Shown: positions 31,011-37,652 of the stretch, in pieces
How the letters are laid out: every line of letters begins with the position of its first letter
How positions within the stretch are numbered: the first letter of the stretch is position 1
DNA from: a virus
IMG/VR virus record: IMGVR_UViG_3300022074_000105
Span: 1-42,949 of that record
DNA length: 42,949 nt
Reading direction: 5' to 3' (one strand)
The notes under the pieces: generated by a model
The model's input: the letters and a program-made list of their open reading frames with translations, nothing else
What the model was told of the DNA's origin: nothing
Database searches by the model: none
Translations under genes and position numbers: made by a program

Positions 31011-32213
31011 ATGAACACAGATAGACGTAAATTCATCGCTGGTTTAGCCGCCGCCACATACGGTGTGAACGTGGTAGATGCCCAGCCTGTTAAAGATACA
31101 AAAGCCAAGAACATCATCTATATCTGCCTTGATGGTGGAATGAGTCACATTGATTCGTTTGACCCAAAGACAGATAAAGAAGTGGCAGGAGACACCACCG
31201 CGATTGGAACAACAGGCGAGTTTCAAATCGGACACCGCCTTCCTAAACTTGCCAAGGTAATGGACAAGGCTGCTGTTATTCGATCACTGACTTCAAAGAC
31301 CGGTGCTCACCGACAGGCTCAGTATCTGAACCGAACTTCGTTCAAGCAACTTGCGACTATCACTCACCCTTCTCTTGGAAGTTGGGTTTCTCACTTGTCA
31401 AATCGAGACACCACCATACCTGACTTTGTTCTTGTTAGCGGTGCAAGTTCTCACCCTGGCAGTGGATTCCTTCCCAAGGTTAAGTCACCTCTTCCTATTG
31501 TAGATCCAAACTCGGGTCTAAGAAACTCTGCAGCAGACGCTAAACTACTTGAGCGCATGGATCTGCTTCGGCAGGTTAACTCAAAGATCCAGTCTCCGAT
31601 TGCTTCTCAGTACAATGACTTTTATGAAAATACAGTTCGCTTTTTAGAGTCAGAAGATCTCAATTTGTTTGACCTTTCAAAGGTGTCCGCTCAAGATAAA
31701 GAGCGGTATGGTAACACTCGCCTCGGCCAAGGGTTACTCCTTGCAAAGCGACTTGTTCATGGCGACGTTCGATTCATTGAGGTTAACAACGGAGGTTGGG
31801 ATACCCACACAGAGAACTTTGAGAAGCTCGATAACAAGCTTAAAGAAGTTGACGACGCTGTAAGCGCGCTTGTTACAGATCTTGAAAGCGAAGGACTTCT
31901 TGATTCAACGCTGATCGCGATTGTAACTGAATTTGGTAGAACACCAAAGATCAATGTTAACACCGGACGAGATCACTATCCCCAGGCTTACTCAACTCTT
32001 CTTATCGGAGCTGGTATTAATGGTGGTGTGGCTGTGGGTGAAACAAATGAGCAAGCGACAAAGGTGATATCTGATCCTTATACAATTACCGATGTGAACG
32101 CTACCATCGCTCACCTTGCTGGACTTGATCTTGAGCAAAGCCACTTCTCTCCAACCGGAAGACCATTCCGAGTGGCTGATTACGGTAAGATTATTAAGGG
32201 TGCTCTTACTTAA
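31011..32213 (+). CDS. DUF1501 protein with Tat-type signal
   Basis: 400 residues. An N-terminal twin-arginine segment (TDRRKFIAGLAAATYG) suggests Tat export. The alkaline phosphatase/sulfatase-like core shows ICLDGGMSHIDSFDPK near residue 38, NNGGWDTH (259-266), VTEFGRTP (305-312) and GRDHYP (319-324), the standard DUF1501 blocks that carry the metal-binding positions. Bacterial DUF1501 genes stand beside DUF1549/DUF1553 genes, as here, ten bases apart with AAAGGA before the ATG. The enzyme activity is unproven. Confidence 0.93.
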   Translation: MNTDRRKFIAGLAAATYGVNVVDAQPVKDTKAKNIIYICLDGGMSHIDSFDPKTDKEVAGDTTAIGTTGEFQIGHRLPKLAKVMDKAAVIRSLTSKTGAHRQAQYLNRTSFKQLATITHPSLGSWVSHLSNRDTTIPDFVLVSGASSHPGSGFLPKVKSPLPIVDPNSGLRNSAADAKLLERMDLLRQVNSKIQSPIASQYNDFYENTVRFLESEDLNLFDLSKVSAQDKERYGNTRLGQGLLLAKRLVHGDVRFIEVNNGGWDTHTENFEKLDNKLKEVDDAVSALVTDLESEGLLDSTLIAIVTEFGRTPKINVNTGRDHYPQAYSTLLIGAGINGGVAVGETNEQATKVISDPYTITDVNATIAHLAGLDLEQSHFSPTGRPFRVADYGKIIKGALT

Positions 32214-32240
32214 TATTTAAAGTACTTAAATTCAACGCCT

Positions 32241-32285
32241 GACCGCCCGATTCTATTTTACTAGGATTGGGCGGTTTAGTATTTT
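32241..32285 (+). terminator. Hairpin terminator after DUF1501 gene
   Basis: ACCGCCC (32242-32248) pairs with GGGCGGT (32269-32275), extended by six further pairs with wobbles. The T-tract is short and interrupted. Confidence 0.72.
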
Positions 32286-32289
32286 GTTA

Positions 32290-32318
32290 TTTACATTTTG
32301 TTTAAAATATGGTATAAT
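32290..32318 (+). promoter_or_regulatory. Promoter, TTTACA-17-TATAAT, for structured RNA and tRNAs
   Basis: TTTACA (32290-32295), 17 bases, TATAAT (32313-32318) with TGG before it. No ORF starts nearby; the first products are the structured RNA, tRNA-Thr and tRNA-Glu. Confidence 0.87.
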
Positions 32319-32361
32319 ATACTAACAAACAACAATACCGTAAATAAAGTTAATATATAAT

Positions 32362-32537
32362 TTTTGTATCTTCATTAATACCATAAGATAAAAAGATCTT
32401 GCTGCCGCTAGGAACTTTCCATGAGCTTGGAAAGAATTAAAACCCTAGTGAAAAACTGAATTAGCTCATCAGGGGCGGGTGACAGGATTAGCTACCCTTG
32501 GACACAAATTCCCGCTGGTATTAATGAGGATACAAAA
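32362..32537 (+). ncRNA. Structured RNA with long closing stem and pseudoknot
   Basis: About 176 bases with no ORF. The ends 32362-32382 and 32517-32537 pair over 21 bases (one T-G wobble). Inside, 32406-32412 pairs with 32444-32450, enclosing the seven-pair hairpin 32415-32421/32428-32434; its loop TGAGCT is exactly complementary to AGCTCA at 32463-32468, a pseudoknot. GCGGG (32475-32479) can pair with CCCGC (32511-32515), or GGGT with ACCC. The element ends one base before tRNA-Thr, so RNase P cleavage would free its 3' end. T4 has stable RNAs of unknown role in its tRNA cluster; relation is not shown. Confidence 0.68.
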
Positions 32538-32538
32538 T

Positions 32539-32614
32539 GCCACCTTAGCTCAGTTGGTAGAGCAGCTGATTTGTAATCAGCAGGTCGTCAGTTCGAGTCT
32601 GACAGGTGGCTCCA
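32539..32614 (+). tRNA. tRNA-Thr (TGT), CCA encoded
   Basis: Acceptor GCCACCT (32539-32545) pairs with AGGTGGC (32604-32610), discriminator T, CCA at 32612-32614. The anticodon loop TTTGTAA holds TGT. D and T arms (GTCAG-TTCGAGT-CTGAC) are normal. Confidence 0.95.
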
Positions 32615-32620
32615 CTTTAA

Positions 32621-32692
32621 GTCCCTATCGTCTAATGGTTAGGACACCTGGTTTTCATCCAGGCAATCTCGGTTCGATCCCGGGTGGGGATG
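32621..32692 (+). tRNA. tRNA-Glu (TTC), CCA not encoded
   Basis: Acceptor GTCCCTA (32621-32627) pairs with TGGGGAT (32685-32691) with two G-T wobbles, discriminator G. The anticodon loop TTTTCAT holds TTC, and the T arm is CTCGG-TTCGATC-CCGGG. The following bases are CTT, so the CCA end must be added by host enzyme, unlike the other three tRNAs. Confidence 0.92.
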
Positions 32693-32712
32693 CTTTAAAC
32701 TAATCAAATACT

Positions 32713-32910
32713 ATGAGCGTTGAAAACTTAAAACTAATGTTGGAAAAGCACGGCCTCGAAACATACCCAGGCTGTAGACTTGATCTTTTTCAAAGTGTAA
32801 AAGAAGAATACGGCGAAGCTATAGCAAACGATGTGATTCGTTATTTCTCCGATATTGAAATGATGAATGCCGTTTATAATGCTTTACTGGTAAACGGAAT
32901 AATTGATTAG
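32713..32910 (+). CDS. Small hypothetical protein
   Basis: 65 residues, starting MSVENLKLMLEKHGLETYPG. Two helical segments (DLFQSVKEEYGEAIANDVIR and MMNAVYNALLVNG) surround a short loop. It follows tRNA-Glu by 20 bases and may share its transcript. No family is recognised. Confidence 0.58.
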   Translation: MSVENLKLMLEKHGLETYPGCRLDLFQSVKEEYGEAIANDVIRYFSDIEMMNAVYNALLVNGIID

Positions 32911-32925
32911 TTTTCATTAAATCAC

Positions 32926-32967
32926 GAGTTTTCATCAGTGTGAAAACTGCACAAAACAGGAAAACTC
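32926..32967 (+). repeat. Competing inverted repeats before a micro-protein
   Basis: AGTTTTCA (32927-32934) pairs perfectly with TGAAAACT (32941-32948). The overlapping GAGTTTTC (32926-32933) pairs perfectly with GAAAACTC (32960-32967), three bases before the ATG at 32971. The two hairpins exclude each other. Confidence 0.65.
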
Positions 32968-32970
32968 AAT

Positions 32971-33042
32971 ATGATCTATTTAACTCTTTTTATCATCTAT
33001 TTTGTATTAATACTTTGGTTCGATAACCGCTATCATATATAA
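32971..33042 (+). CDS. Membrane micro-protein (23 aa)
   Basis: 23 residues: MIYLTLFIIYFVLILWFDNR then YHI, one hydrophobic helix with a charged end. It directly precedes the 3D-domain gene (four bases apart). Its start lies beside the two competing hairpins. Composition and position are the only evidence. Confidence 0.42.
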   Translation: MIYLTLFIIYFVLILWFDNRYHI

Positions 33043-33046
33043 GCAA

Positions 33047-33484
33047 ATGAAATCCTCGAGAACAGACTTTTATTTTTTAACCTTTGGCCGAATTGTTATT
33101 CTTACTCTTTTGGCTGTTGGAGCAACCATAGGTCTAACCAAAACTAAAAAGGAATCTCTTCGTTGCCGTATTACATATTATTGCGGTGACGACAAGTGGG
33201 GCGATCAAGTGGCCGATCCTGCAACCAAGCGAGCGATCACGGGAGTCACGGTTGCTGCGCACCCCGACTTTCCATTTGGTACCAAGATTTTTATTCCCGA
33301 GCTCAAAGGACACGTCGGTGACGGACACTTTATTGTTCAAGACCGCGGAGCCTGGGTAACTTCCAAGAAGGCTGCTCAAGGAAAGGCATATGTGTTTGAT
33401 GTTTATGTTCCAACCAAACGTGAACAAGACAGTCATGCAACCAAGCGGCCGATGTATATGGAGGTTCAAATTCTTCGAGATTAA
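33047..33484 (+). CDS. Membrane-anchored 3D-domain protein
   Basis: 145 residues. An N-terminal membrane segment (about 14-30, GRIVILTLLAVGATIGL) is followed by a double-psi beta-barrel of the 3D/RlpA type: YYCGDDKWGDQ, then AAHPDFPFGTKIFIPEL near residue 70 and GDGHFIVQDRGAWV with a conserved Asp near residue 99. Relatives include lytic transglycosylase end domains. It probably acts on peptidoglycan from the periplasmic side of the inner membrane. Confidence 0.75.
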   Translation: MKSSRTDFYFLTFGRIVILTLLAVGATIGLTKTKKESLRCRITYYCGDDKWGDQVADPATKRAITGVTVAAHPDFPFGTKIFIPELKGHVGDGHFIVQDRGAWVTSKKAAQGKAYVFDVYVPTKREQDSHATKRPMYMEVQILRD

Positions 33485-33497
33485 GGCTGTTCCAGAA

Positions 33498-33535
33498 TTT
33501 GTATCAAATTGGGCATTTTTGTATCAAATTGGGCA
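33498..33535 (+). repeat. Tandem 18-bp repeats, 20-bp period
   Basis: TTTGTATCAAATTGGGCA occurs at 33498-33515 and again, identical, at 33518-33535. The arrangement and the 38-base distance to the -35 box equal those at 5551-5588. Confidence 0.88.
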
Positions 33536-33543
33536 AAAATGGC

Positions 33544-33572
33544 AAAAAAGTGCATTTTTTTAGCACTTTTCC
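33544..33572 (+). terminator. Hairpin upstream of early promoter (stem variant)
   Basis: AAAAGTGC pairs with GCACTTTT around a T-rich loop. In the other copies the stem is GTGAT/ATCAC; here both sides changed together, which supports the hairpin as the selected form. Confidence 0.78.
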
Positions 33573-33573
33573 C

Positions 33574-33602
33574 TGTACAATTATCCAAAAATGTGTTAGA
33601 AT
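33574..33602 (+). promoter_or_regulatory. Early promoter, TGTACA-17-TAGAAT
   Basis: TGTACA (33574-33579), 17 bases, TAGAAT (33597-33602). The first gene starts at 33637. Confidence 0.85.
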
Positions 33603-33636
33603 ATATCTATAAGGAAAAACTACCACAATTTATATT

Positions 33637-34023
33637 ATGAAATCTATCACTGAACTCAACCTTCACCAAATCACCAAAAACGGGGAACAGGCATGGCCTG
33701 AGTATGAATACCGCAAAGGCGAGTGGGTTTTGGTCGAATACGATTTTCTCCCTCGTCCCAACTGGGAATCCGCCGATGATTTTGGAGGAACCTTTTCAAA
33801 GGAAGAGACCGACAAGATTCTCGCATTTGAGCCCGACGCAGTGGCCACTCCTCTCACAGTCGACCAACTCAAGAGCATCGTCATTGGGGAAATCTCAGAC
33901 AGAAGCAAGGAATTCGATGGTTTCCGCCTTCGCCTTAATTCGGCTGATTACACCCTCGCTGAACTAGAGGAAAAACTGGAAGACTATCATCGCACTCTTC
34001 GTCAGGCAATCGAAGCCGCTTAA
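33637..34023 (+). CDS. Hypothetical early protein
   Basis: 128 residues, acidic. It has a segment WPEYEYRKGEWVLVEYDFLP near residue 19 and helical ends (ELEEKLEDYHRTLRQAIEAA). The TATATTATG start context and the module upstream mark it as an early gene. No family is recognised. Confidence 0.62.
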   Translation: MKSITELNLHQITKNGEQAWPEYEYRKGEWVLVEYDFLPRPNWESADDFGGTFSKEETDKILAFEPDAVATPLTVDQLKSIVIGEISDRSKEFDGFRLRLNSADYTLAELEEKLEDYHRTLRQAIEAA

Positions 34024-34042
34024 GAATTACCCAATTTATATT

Positions 34043-34294
34043 ATGACAATAAAAGCCTTTCGCACACCAGCCTATCAATTCACCGTGGACATGAGCAGTG
34101 AAGTGGATATGAAATCGGTCCAAAACTTTCGAAAGAAGTTTTACGGAACTGGAAAATACGTTAAGCTCCAAGGTCGTTGGGGTAAGAACAACCCTAACTA
34201 TACACCTAGTAAAACTGCTTGGGGTGGATCTCGCTATTTCGTTCCTCTCGCCGATGCTGCTCATGCTGACGTTTATGTTTACGATCGTTATTAA
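34043..34294 (+). CDS. Hypothetical early protein
   Basis: 83 residues, basic, with YGTGKYVKLQGRWGKNNPNY in the middle, then RYFVPLADAAHADVYVYDRY. It is a likely small beta-rich protein. TATATTATG start. No family is recognised. Confidence 0.6.
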   Translation: MTIKAFRTPAYQFTVDMSSEVDMKSVQNFRKKFYGTGKYVKLQGRWGKNNPNYTPSKTAWGGSRYFVPLADAAHADVYVYDRY

Positions 34295-34323
34295 TTTTTA
34301 AAATCTCAACCACCCATTATATT

Positions 34324-34524
34324 ATGACACAAAAAAGCAATCTATCTGCTAAACAAAAAATCGCAATCTCCAAGACGGTTCGTGTTCGCACAGCCAACTT
34401 CGAGGATCACATTCACATTAAAGCTGACCGCAAACCAAACTGGAGTTTGGGACAGCGTAAAACCAAGCGGGGAATGAGCGTATCATACCGCGGCCGAGTT
34501 ACTCCAACCAACCTTGAGATTTAG
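34324..34524 (+). CDS. Small basic early protein
   Basis: 66 residues with pI clearly high: many Lys and Arg, including WSLGQRKTKRGMSVSYRGR. It may bind nucleic acid. TATATTATG start. No family is recognised. Confidence 0.58.
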   Translation: MTQKSNLSAKQKIAISKTVRVRTANFEDHIHIKADRKPNWSLGQRKTKRGMSVSYRGRVTPTNLEI

Positions 34525-34528
34525 AATC

Positions 34529-34696
34529 ATGATTGAAGACAACACCACACTAAAGACAAAGGCGTTGAAGCTTTGGTACTCTAACTCCATCAGCACTGAG
34601 GCCTATTACGATATCGTTAAGATGATCGAAACCCTACAGCTCGATGAACCTCAAACCGCTTATCCAAAAGCACCCAAAGGTTATTTTAACGCTTAA
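34529..34696 (+). CDS. Small hypothetical early protein (55 aa)
   Basis: 55 residues from the ATG at 34529, four bases after the previous stop. It is helical, with LKLWYSNSISTEAYYDIVKM and a Pro-rich end (YPKAPKGYFNA). No family is recognised. Confidence 0.55.
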   Translation: MIEDNTTLKTKALKLWYSNSISTEAYYDIVKMIETLQLDEPQTAYPKAPKGYFNA

Positions 34697-34714
34697 GACC
34701 CCACCCTTTATATT

Positions 34715-34966
34715 ATGACAGTACTAGATCAAACACAAAAACTCCTCGCCGAGGGAAAGGTATCCCCCGACCAGATGGACCAAGTATCGGAGATGGTGAC
34801 TGAACTCGCCGATCTAAAAGCGTCACTCGTAAAGGCCGAATTAAGCTTCAATTCCGCCACGTCAGCGACTCAGCGCCTCGGAAGACTTTCACGCTGGAAA
34901 GATCTTGATCAAAGACAAACCGACGTCGCAATTGACCTTGCCGAGCTTTTAAACCTTCCCGATTAA
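34715..34966 (+). CDS. Helical early protein
   Basis: 83 residues, almost wholly helical with heptad-like spacing (MVTELADLKASLVKAELSFN). It is the last gene of this early block; its stop abuts that of the convergent protease gene. No family is recognised. Confidence 0.58.
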   Translation: MTVLDQTQKLLAEGKVSPDQMDQVSEMVTELADLKASLVKAELSFNSATSATQRLGRLSRWKDLDQRQTDVAIDLAELLNLPD

Positions 34967-35725
34967 TTAAGGCAACTTTGGATCCAAGCACCAAGCTTCG
35001 ATAACACACTTACGAACGTATTCCCAAGGCATCAAGAACGTACCAATGCTACCCCATTTTTGCCCCCAAGAATTAACAAGCGTAATGCCATCAGATCGAA
35101 CTTCATCGACAAACGCCCAATGGCAACCAACGATAGGGTCATTTGGGCCAGGCAACCGAAGCTTACTGGATCGACCTACGTGTCTTTCAAACGAAGCGTA
35201 AACCGTCATATTAATTCCAATGGGGAGTTGCTCTTGACCAATCGCCCAATAAAGATCATTCTTGGTATTATCAAAATTTCGTCTATCAACATTTAACCTT
35301 TTATAACCCCTGAAACGAATCACTTGTTCATCACTTAATTCAGGAGGTGCGTCTGAATATTTTCTCGGTTTCCAAACTCCATTCTCGCAAACACCTTTTG
35401 AAACAAGCGTCTTGAATATGTCTCTTGGATAACCTCCAGTGTTGGCACCTTCCCAACCATTTGTTTTTCTAACCCAATACCAAATCCAATACGGATTAAA
35501 ATCAATTTTTAAACCAGTTATACGACGATAAAAACTATGAAGCATTCCTGCAGTTCCATGACCGGTACACGAACCCCAGCTTCCTTGATTAAGGATATCA
35601 CCGCGAAAGGCCTTCAAAGAAACATCCTCTTCACGAGCGCTTCCAGCAACGTAAAGGTGATCACGTTCGTCAGGCTCTGATGGCAATACGTATGAATACT
35701 TCTTTTTTAATTTTGATAAACTCAT
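34967..35725 (-). CDS. Papain-like cysteine protease (C1)
   Basis: 252 residues with the C1 catalytic set: NQGSWGSCTGHG (Cys53), GCHWAFVDEV (His202) and LVNSWGQKWG (Asn218). There is no signal peptide or propeptide, so it is likely cytoplasmic, or exported by another route. Papain-like enzymes occur in some phages without a settled role. Its start overlaps the upstream lipoprotein gene by four bases, so the two are translated together. Confidence 0.88.
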   Translation of the reverse strand: MSLSKLKKKYSYVLPSEPDERDHLYVAGSAREEDVSLKAFRGDILNQGSWGSCTGHGTAGMLHSFYRRITGLKIDFNPYWIWYWVRKTNGWEGANTGGYPRDIFKTLVSKGVCENGVWKPRKYSDAPPELSDEQVIRFRGYKRLNVDRRNFDNTKNDLYWAIGQEQLPIGINMTVYASFERHVGRSSKLRLPGPNDPIVGCHWAFVDEVRSDGITLVNSWGQKWGSIGTFLMPWEYVRKCVIEAWCLDPKLP

Positions 35726-36042
35726 TGTCCAACAAATTCCAATTCTAAAAATAACTCAATCGTTTCTAAAATGACTTCTTTATCTCTGTCATACGACCAT
35801 TCATTAAGCACAGCAAACTCCGAAAAGTTTGTTCGGGCCGAGATGTATGACTCTTTGTATCTTTGAACCAAAGCCTTATCCCGTGTTATATATGTTAATT
35901 CAGTTAAATACTTTGCTTTGGTGAAAGAGCTACTGGAAGCTTCTGACGAATTGTTCAGACTCGAACAGCTTGGGAGTACCGTGAAACTAAATACAAAGAT
36001 CACTATAAAAAAGAACAAATTTTTACGAATATCATTAATCAT
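35722..36042 (-). CDS. Small lipoprotein
   Basis: 106 residues. A hydrophobic signal (NLFFFIVIFVFSFTVLPS) ends in lipobox LPSC at residues 23-26, so Cys26 would be lipidated. A Ser-rich linker precedes a helical domain (TKAKYLTELTYITRDKALV). It overlaps the protease gene by four bases and has a late-type promoter motif. It could be a superinfection-exclusion or lysis lipoprotein; this is inference. Confidence 0.68.
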   Translation of the reverse strand: MINDIRKNLFFFIVIFVFSFTVLPSCSSLNNSSEASSSSFTKAKYLTELTYITRDKALVQRYKESYISARTNFSEFAVLNEWSYDRDKEVILETIELFLELEFVGQ

Positions 36043-36047
36043 ATAGA

Positions 36048-36055
36048 TATTTATT
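36048..36055 (-). promoter_or_regulatory. Late-type promoter motif AATAAATA (minus strand)
   Basis: One mismatch from the late consensus, five bases before the lipoprotein ATG. It fills the 14-base gap between this gene and the divergent gene at 36057. Confidence 0.5.
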
Positions 36056-36056
36056 T

Positions 36057-36248
36057 ATGAGAAAGAGTTGTAAGCTTTGGGAATATTGGTGTAAGGCAAT
36101 AGGAGCAAAAGCATACGACGATAACAAACATGCTGATCGAGTTGCTATCATACGTACCTTTTGGGTTCTTCTCCACGTCTTAACCTGCTTCTTTATTATC
36201 TTAAACGCAATCGCCAGTCACGGCTGGTCACTACTAGGATTTAACTAA
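36057..36248 (+). CDS. Small membrane protein
   Basis: 63 residues, with a basic N-terminal half (MRKSCKLWEYWCKAIGAKAY) and one hydrophobic segment (about 36-57, TFWVLLHVLTCFFIILNAIA). Four Cys residues are present. It is divergent from the lipoprotein gene with only 14 bases between. Function unknown. Confidence 0.58.
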   Translation: MRKSCKLWEYWCKAIGAKAYDDNKHADRVAIIRTFWVLLHVLTCFFIILNAIASHGWSLLGFN

Positions 36249-36257
36249 CAACACACT

Positions 36258-36485
36258 ATGGAAAATACAACTGAAATTGATACAGCCATTGAAAGTCTAT
36301 CTGCTGGGGCTAAAGGCCTACAGGATTTTTACGAAGAAATTTACGAAGAAAGTATTGATGACTTTGACGCTTCAAAATTAACTGCTGACACCCCTACTAC
36401 AATGGCTGCCAGCCGGAAGTCAGGCTTATGGATGAAAGTCACGATTCTTCGGAATATGGTTGAATCACTACAAGCTGCTAAGTAA
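36258..36485 (+). CDS. Hypothetical acidic protein
   Basis: 75 residues. The N-terminal part is acidic (QDFYEEIYEESIDDFDASKL), the C-terminal part helical and basic. It follows the membrane protein gene by nine bases and precedes the HAD gene by one. No family is recognised. Confidence 0.58.
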   Translation: MENTTEIDTAIESLSAGAKGLQDFYEEIYEESIDDFDASKLTADTPTTMAASRKSGLWMKVTILRNMVESLQAAK

Positions 36486-36486
36486 A

Positions 36487-37053
36487 ATGATTATACTCAC
36501 AGATGTAGACGGCGTTCTTCTTTCGTGGGTTCATTCATTTGAGTGGTGGATGAAGCGAAAAGGATACAAGAAACAAGAGCTTTCTTATTATATTGACAAG
36601 CAGTATGGTATCAGCGAAAAGAAAGCAAAGGTTCTTGTTGAACACTTTTGCGAGTCTGCTGCAATTGGATTCCTTCCTCCTATAAAGGATGCTATCAAAT
36701 ACGTTCGTAAGTTTCATGAAGAACAAGGCGCAGTATTTCATGCCATTACTTCGTTTGGACAAGAACGATACGCAATGCAGCTCAGAGAGCAAAACTTAAA
36801 ACGAGTATTTGGTGAAACTGTTTTTGAGCGCATTCATTGCCTTCCGTGTGGTGGTGATAAAGCTGAAGCACTTAAAAGATACGAAGGAAGCGGTTGGATT
36901 TGGGTTGAAGATAAACCTGAGAATGCAAACCTCGGCGCTGAGTTAGGGCTGCAATCATTTTTGATGAGTCACCCATATAACTGGAAACAAACCCTTGCCG
37001 ACGGAGTAAAACGGGTTGATACTTGGAAAGAAATTTACGACTTGACGACATGA
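36487..37053 (+). CDS. HAD-superfamily phosphatase
   Basis: 188 residues from the ATG at 36487. LTDVDGVLLSWVHSFEWW at residue 4 gives the DxDG nucleophile motif, AITSFGQE near residue 95 the second motif, and WIWVEDKPENANLGAELG near residue 138 the acidic metal motif. It hydrolyses a phosphate, perhaps from nucleotides or polynucleotide ends; T4 Pnkp has a similar phosphatase domain. No kinase domain is attached. Confidence 0.8.
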   Translation: MIILTDVDGVLLSWVHSFEWWMKRKGYKKQELSYYIDKQYGISEKKAKVLVEHFCESAAIGFLPPIKDAIKYVRKFHEEQGAVFHAITSFGQERYAMQLREQNLKRVFGETVFERIHCLPCGGDKAEALKRYEGSGWIWVEDKPENANLGAELGLQSFLMSHPYNWKQTLADGVKRVDTWKEIYDLTT

Positions 37054-37166
37054 GCGCAGGAAAAGGAGACAAACCCCGGAAGGTCAACGGGGAAAAATAC
37101 AGATCCAATTACGACCAAATCTTCAGAAAAAAATTAAAGAAACCCAAAAAAGGTGAAAAAAAGTGA
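37050..37166 (+). CDS. Small conserved basic peptide (38 aa)
   Basis: 38 residues starting MSAGKGDKPRKVNGEKYRSN, then YDQIFRKKLKKPKKGEKK. KGDKPR.VNGEKYRSNYDQIF is a common tiny phage protein of unknown role. It overlaps the HAD gene by four bases. Its stop codon lies inside the terminator stem of the next promoter module, so translation could affect hairpin formation. Confidence 0.7.
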   Translation: MSAGKGDKPRKVNGEKYRSNYDQIFRKKLKKPKKGEKK

Positions 37167-37183
37167 TTTTTTTATCACTTTTC
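37156..37183 (+). terminator. Hairpin upstream of early promoter
   Basis: AAAAGTGAT/ATCACTTTT with T loop, fourth copy of the element. The upstream gene's TGA falls within the stem. Confidence 0.75.
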
Positions 37184-37185
37184 CC

Positions 37186-37214
37186 TGTACAATTGTCTAA
37201 AAATGTGTTAGAAT
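37186..37214 (+). promoter_or_regulatory. Early promoter, TGTACA-17-TAGAAT
   Basis: TGTACA (37186-37191), 17 bases, TAGAAT (37209-37214). Unlike the other three, no TTTGTATC repeats precede this copy. The first gene is at 37238. Confidence 0.85.
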
Positions 37215-37237
37215 AGATCTACACCACAAATTATATT

Positions 37238-37483
37238 ATGCGTAAGACACGACTACAGTCCGCTAAGGAAAGGGCTCCTAGCATACCACCCAACACATGC
37301 CCCTATATTGATTCAATTATTGAAATGCTTGACGATTTCGATTTATCTCAAAACGAATATGACATTCGCAGAAAAGAGATTATACGAACAACGCTTGAGT
37401 ACATAAGAGAGTCTAATTACAGCTTAAGAGACTCCAGCAAGTTTTGGTATGACGAATTTAAGAAAGTCTTAAAAAGAAACTAA
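37238..37483 (+). CDS. Hypothetical early protein
   Basis: 81 residues, charged and helical, starting MRKTRLQSAKERAPSIPPNT. The second half (EIIRTTLEYIRESNYSLRDS) looks like one long helix. TATATTATG start behind the fourth module. No family is recognised. Confidence 0.6.
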   Translation: MRKTRLQSAKERAPSIPPNTCPYIDSIIEMLDDFDLSQNEYDIRRKEIIRTTLEYIRESNYSLRDSSKFWYDEFKKVLKRN

Positions 37484-37500
37484 CCCACGACTTTAATATC

Positions 37501-37644
37501 ATGGCCCGGAAAAAGAAATCCAAAAAGTTGGATAAATCCCCACTGGGATTACGGAGCCTTGTTCGCCACGCTATGGCTCCACCCACCAAAAAGTTTAAAA
37601 ATAAAAAGAAAGAACAAAGTAAGCGACGCTGTCGTCGCGACTAA
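37501..37644 (+). CDS. Very basic small protein (47 aa)
   Basis: 47 residues starting MARKKKSKKLDKSPLGLRSL, ending KKKEQSKRRCRRD. The strong positive charge suggests nucleic acid binding or a virion peptide. It sits between an early gene and the DNA ligase. Confidence 0.58.
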   Translation: MARKKKSKKLDKSPLGLRSLVRHAMAPPTKKFKNKKKEQSKRRCRRD

Positions 37645-37652
37645 TCTATATC

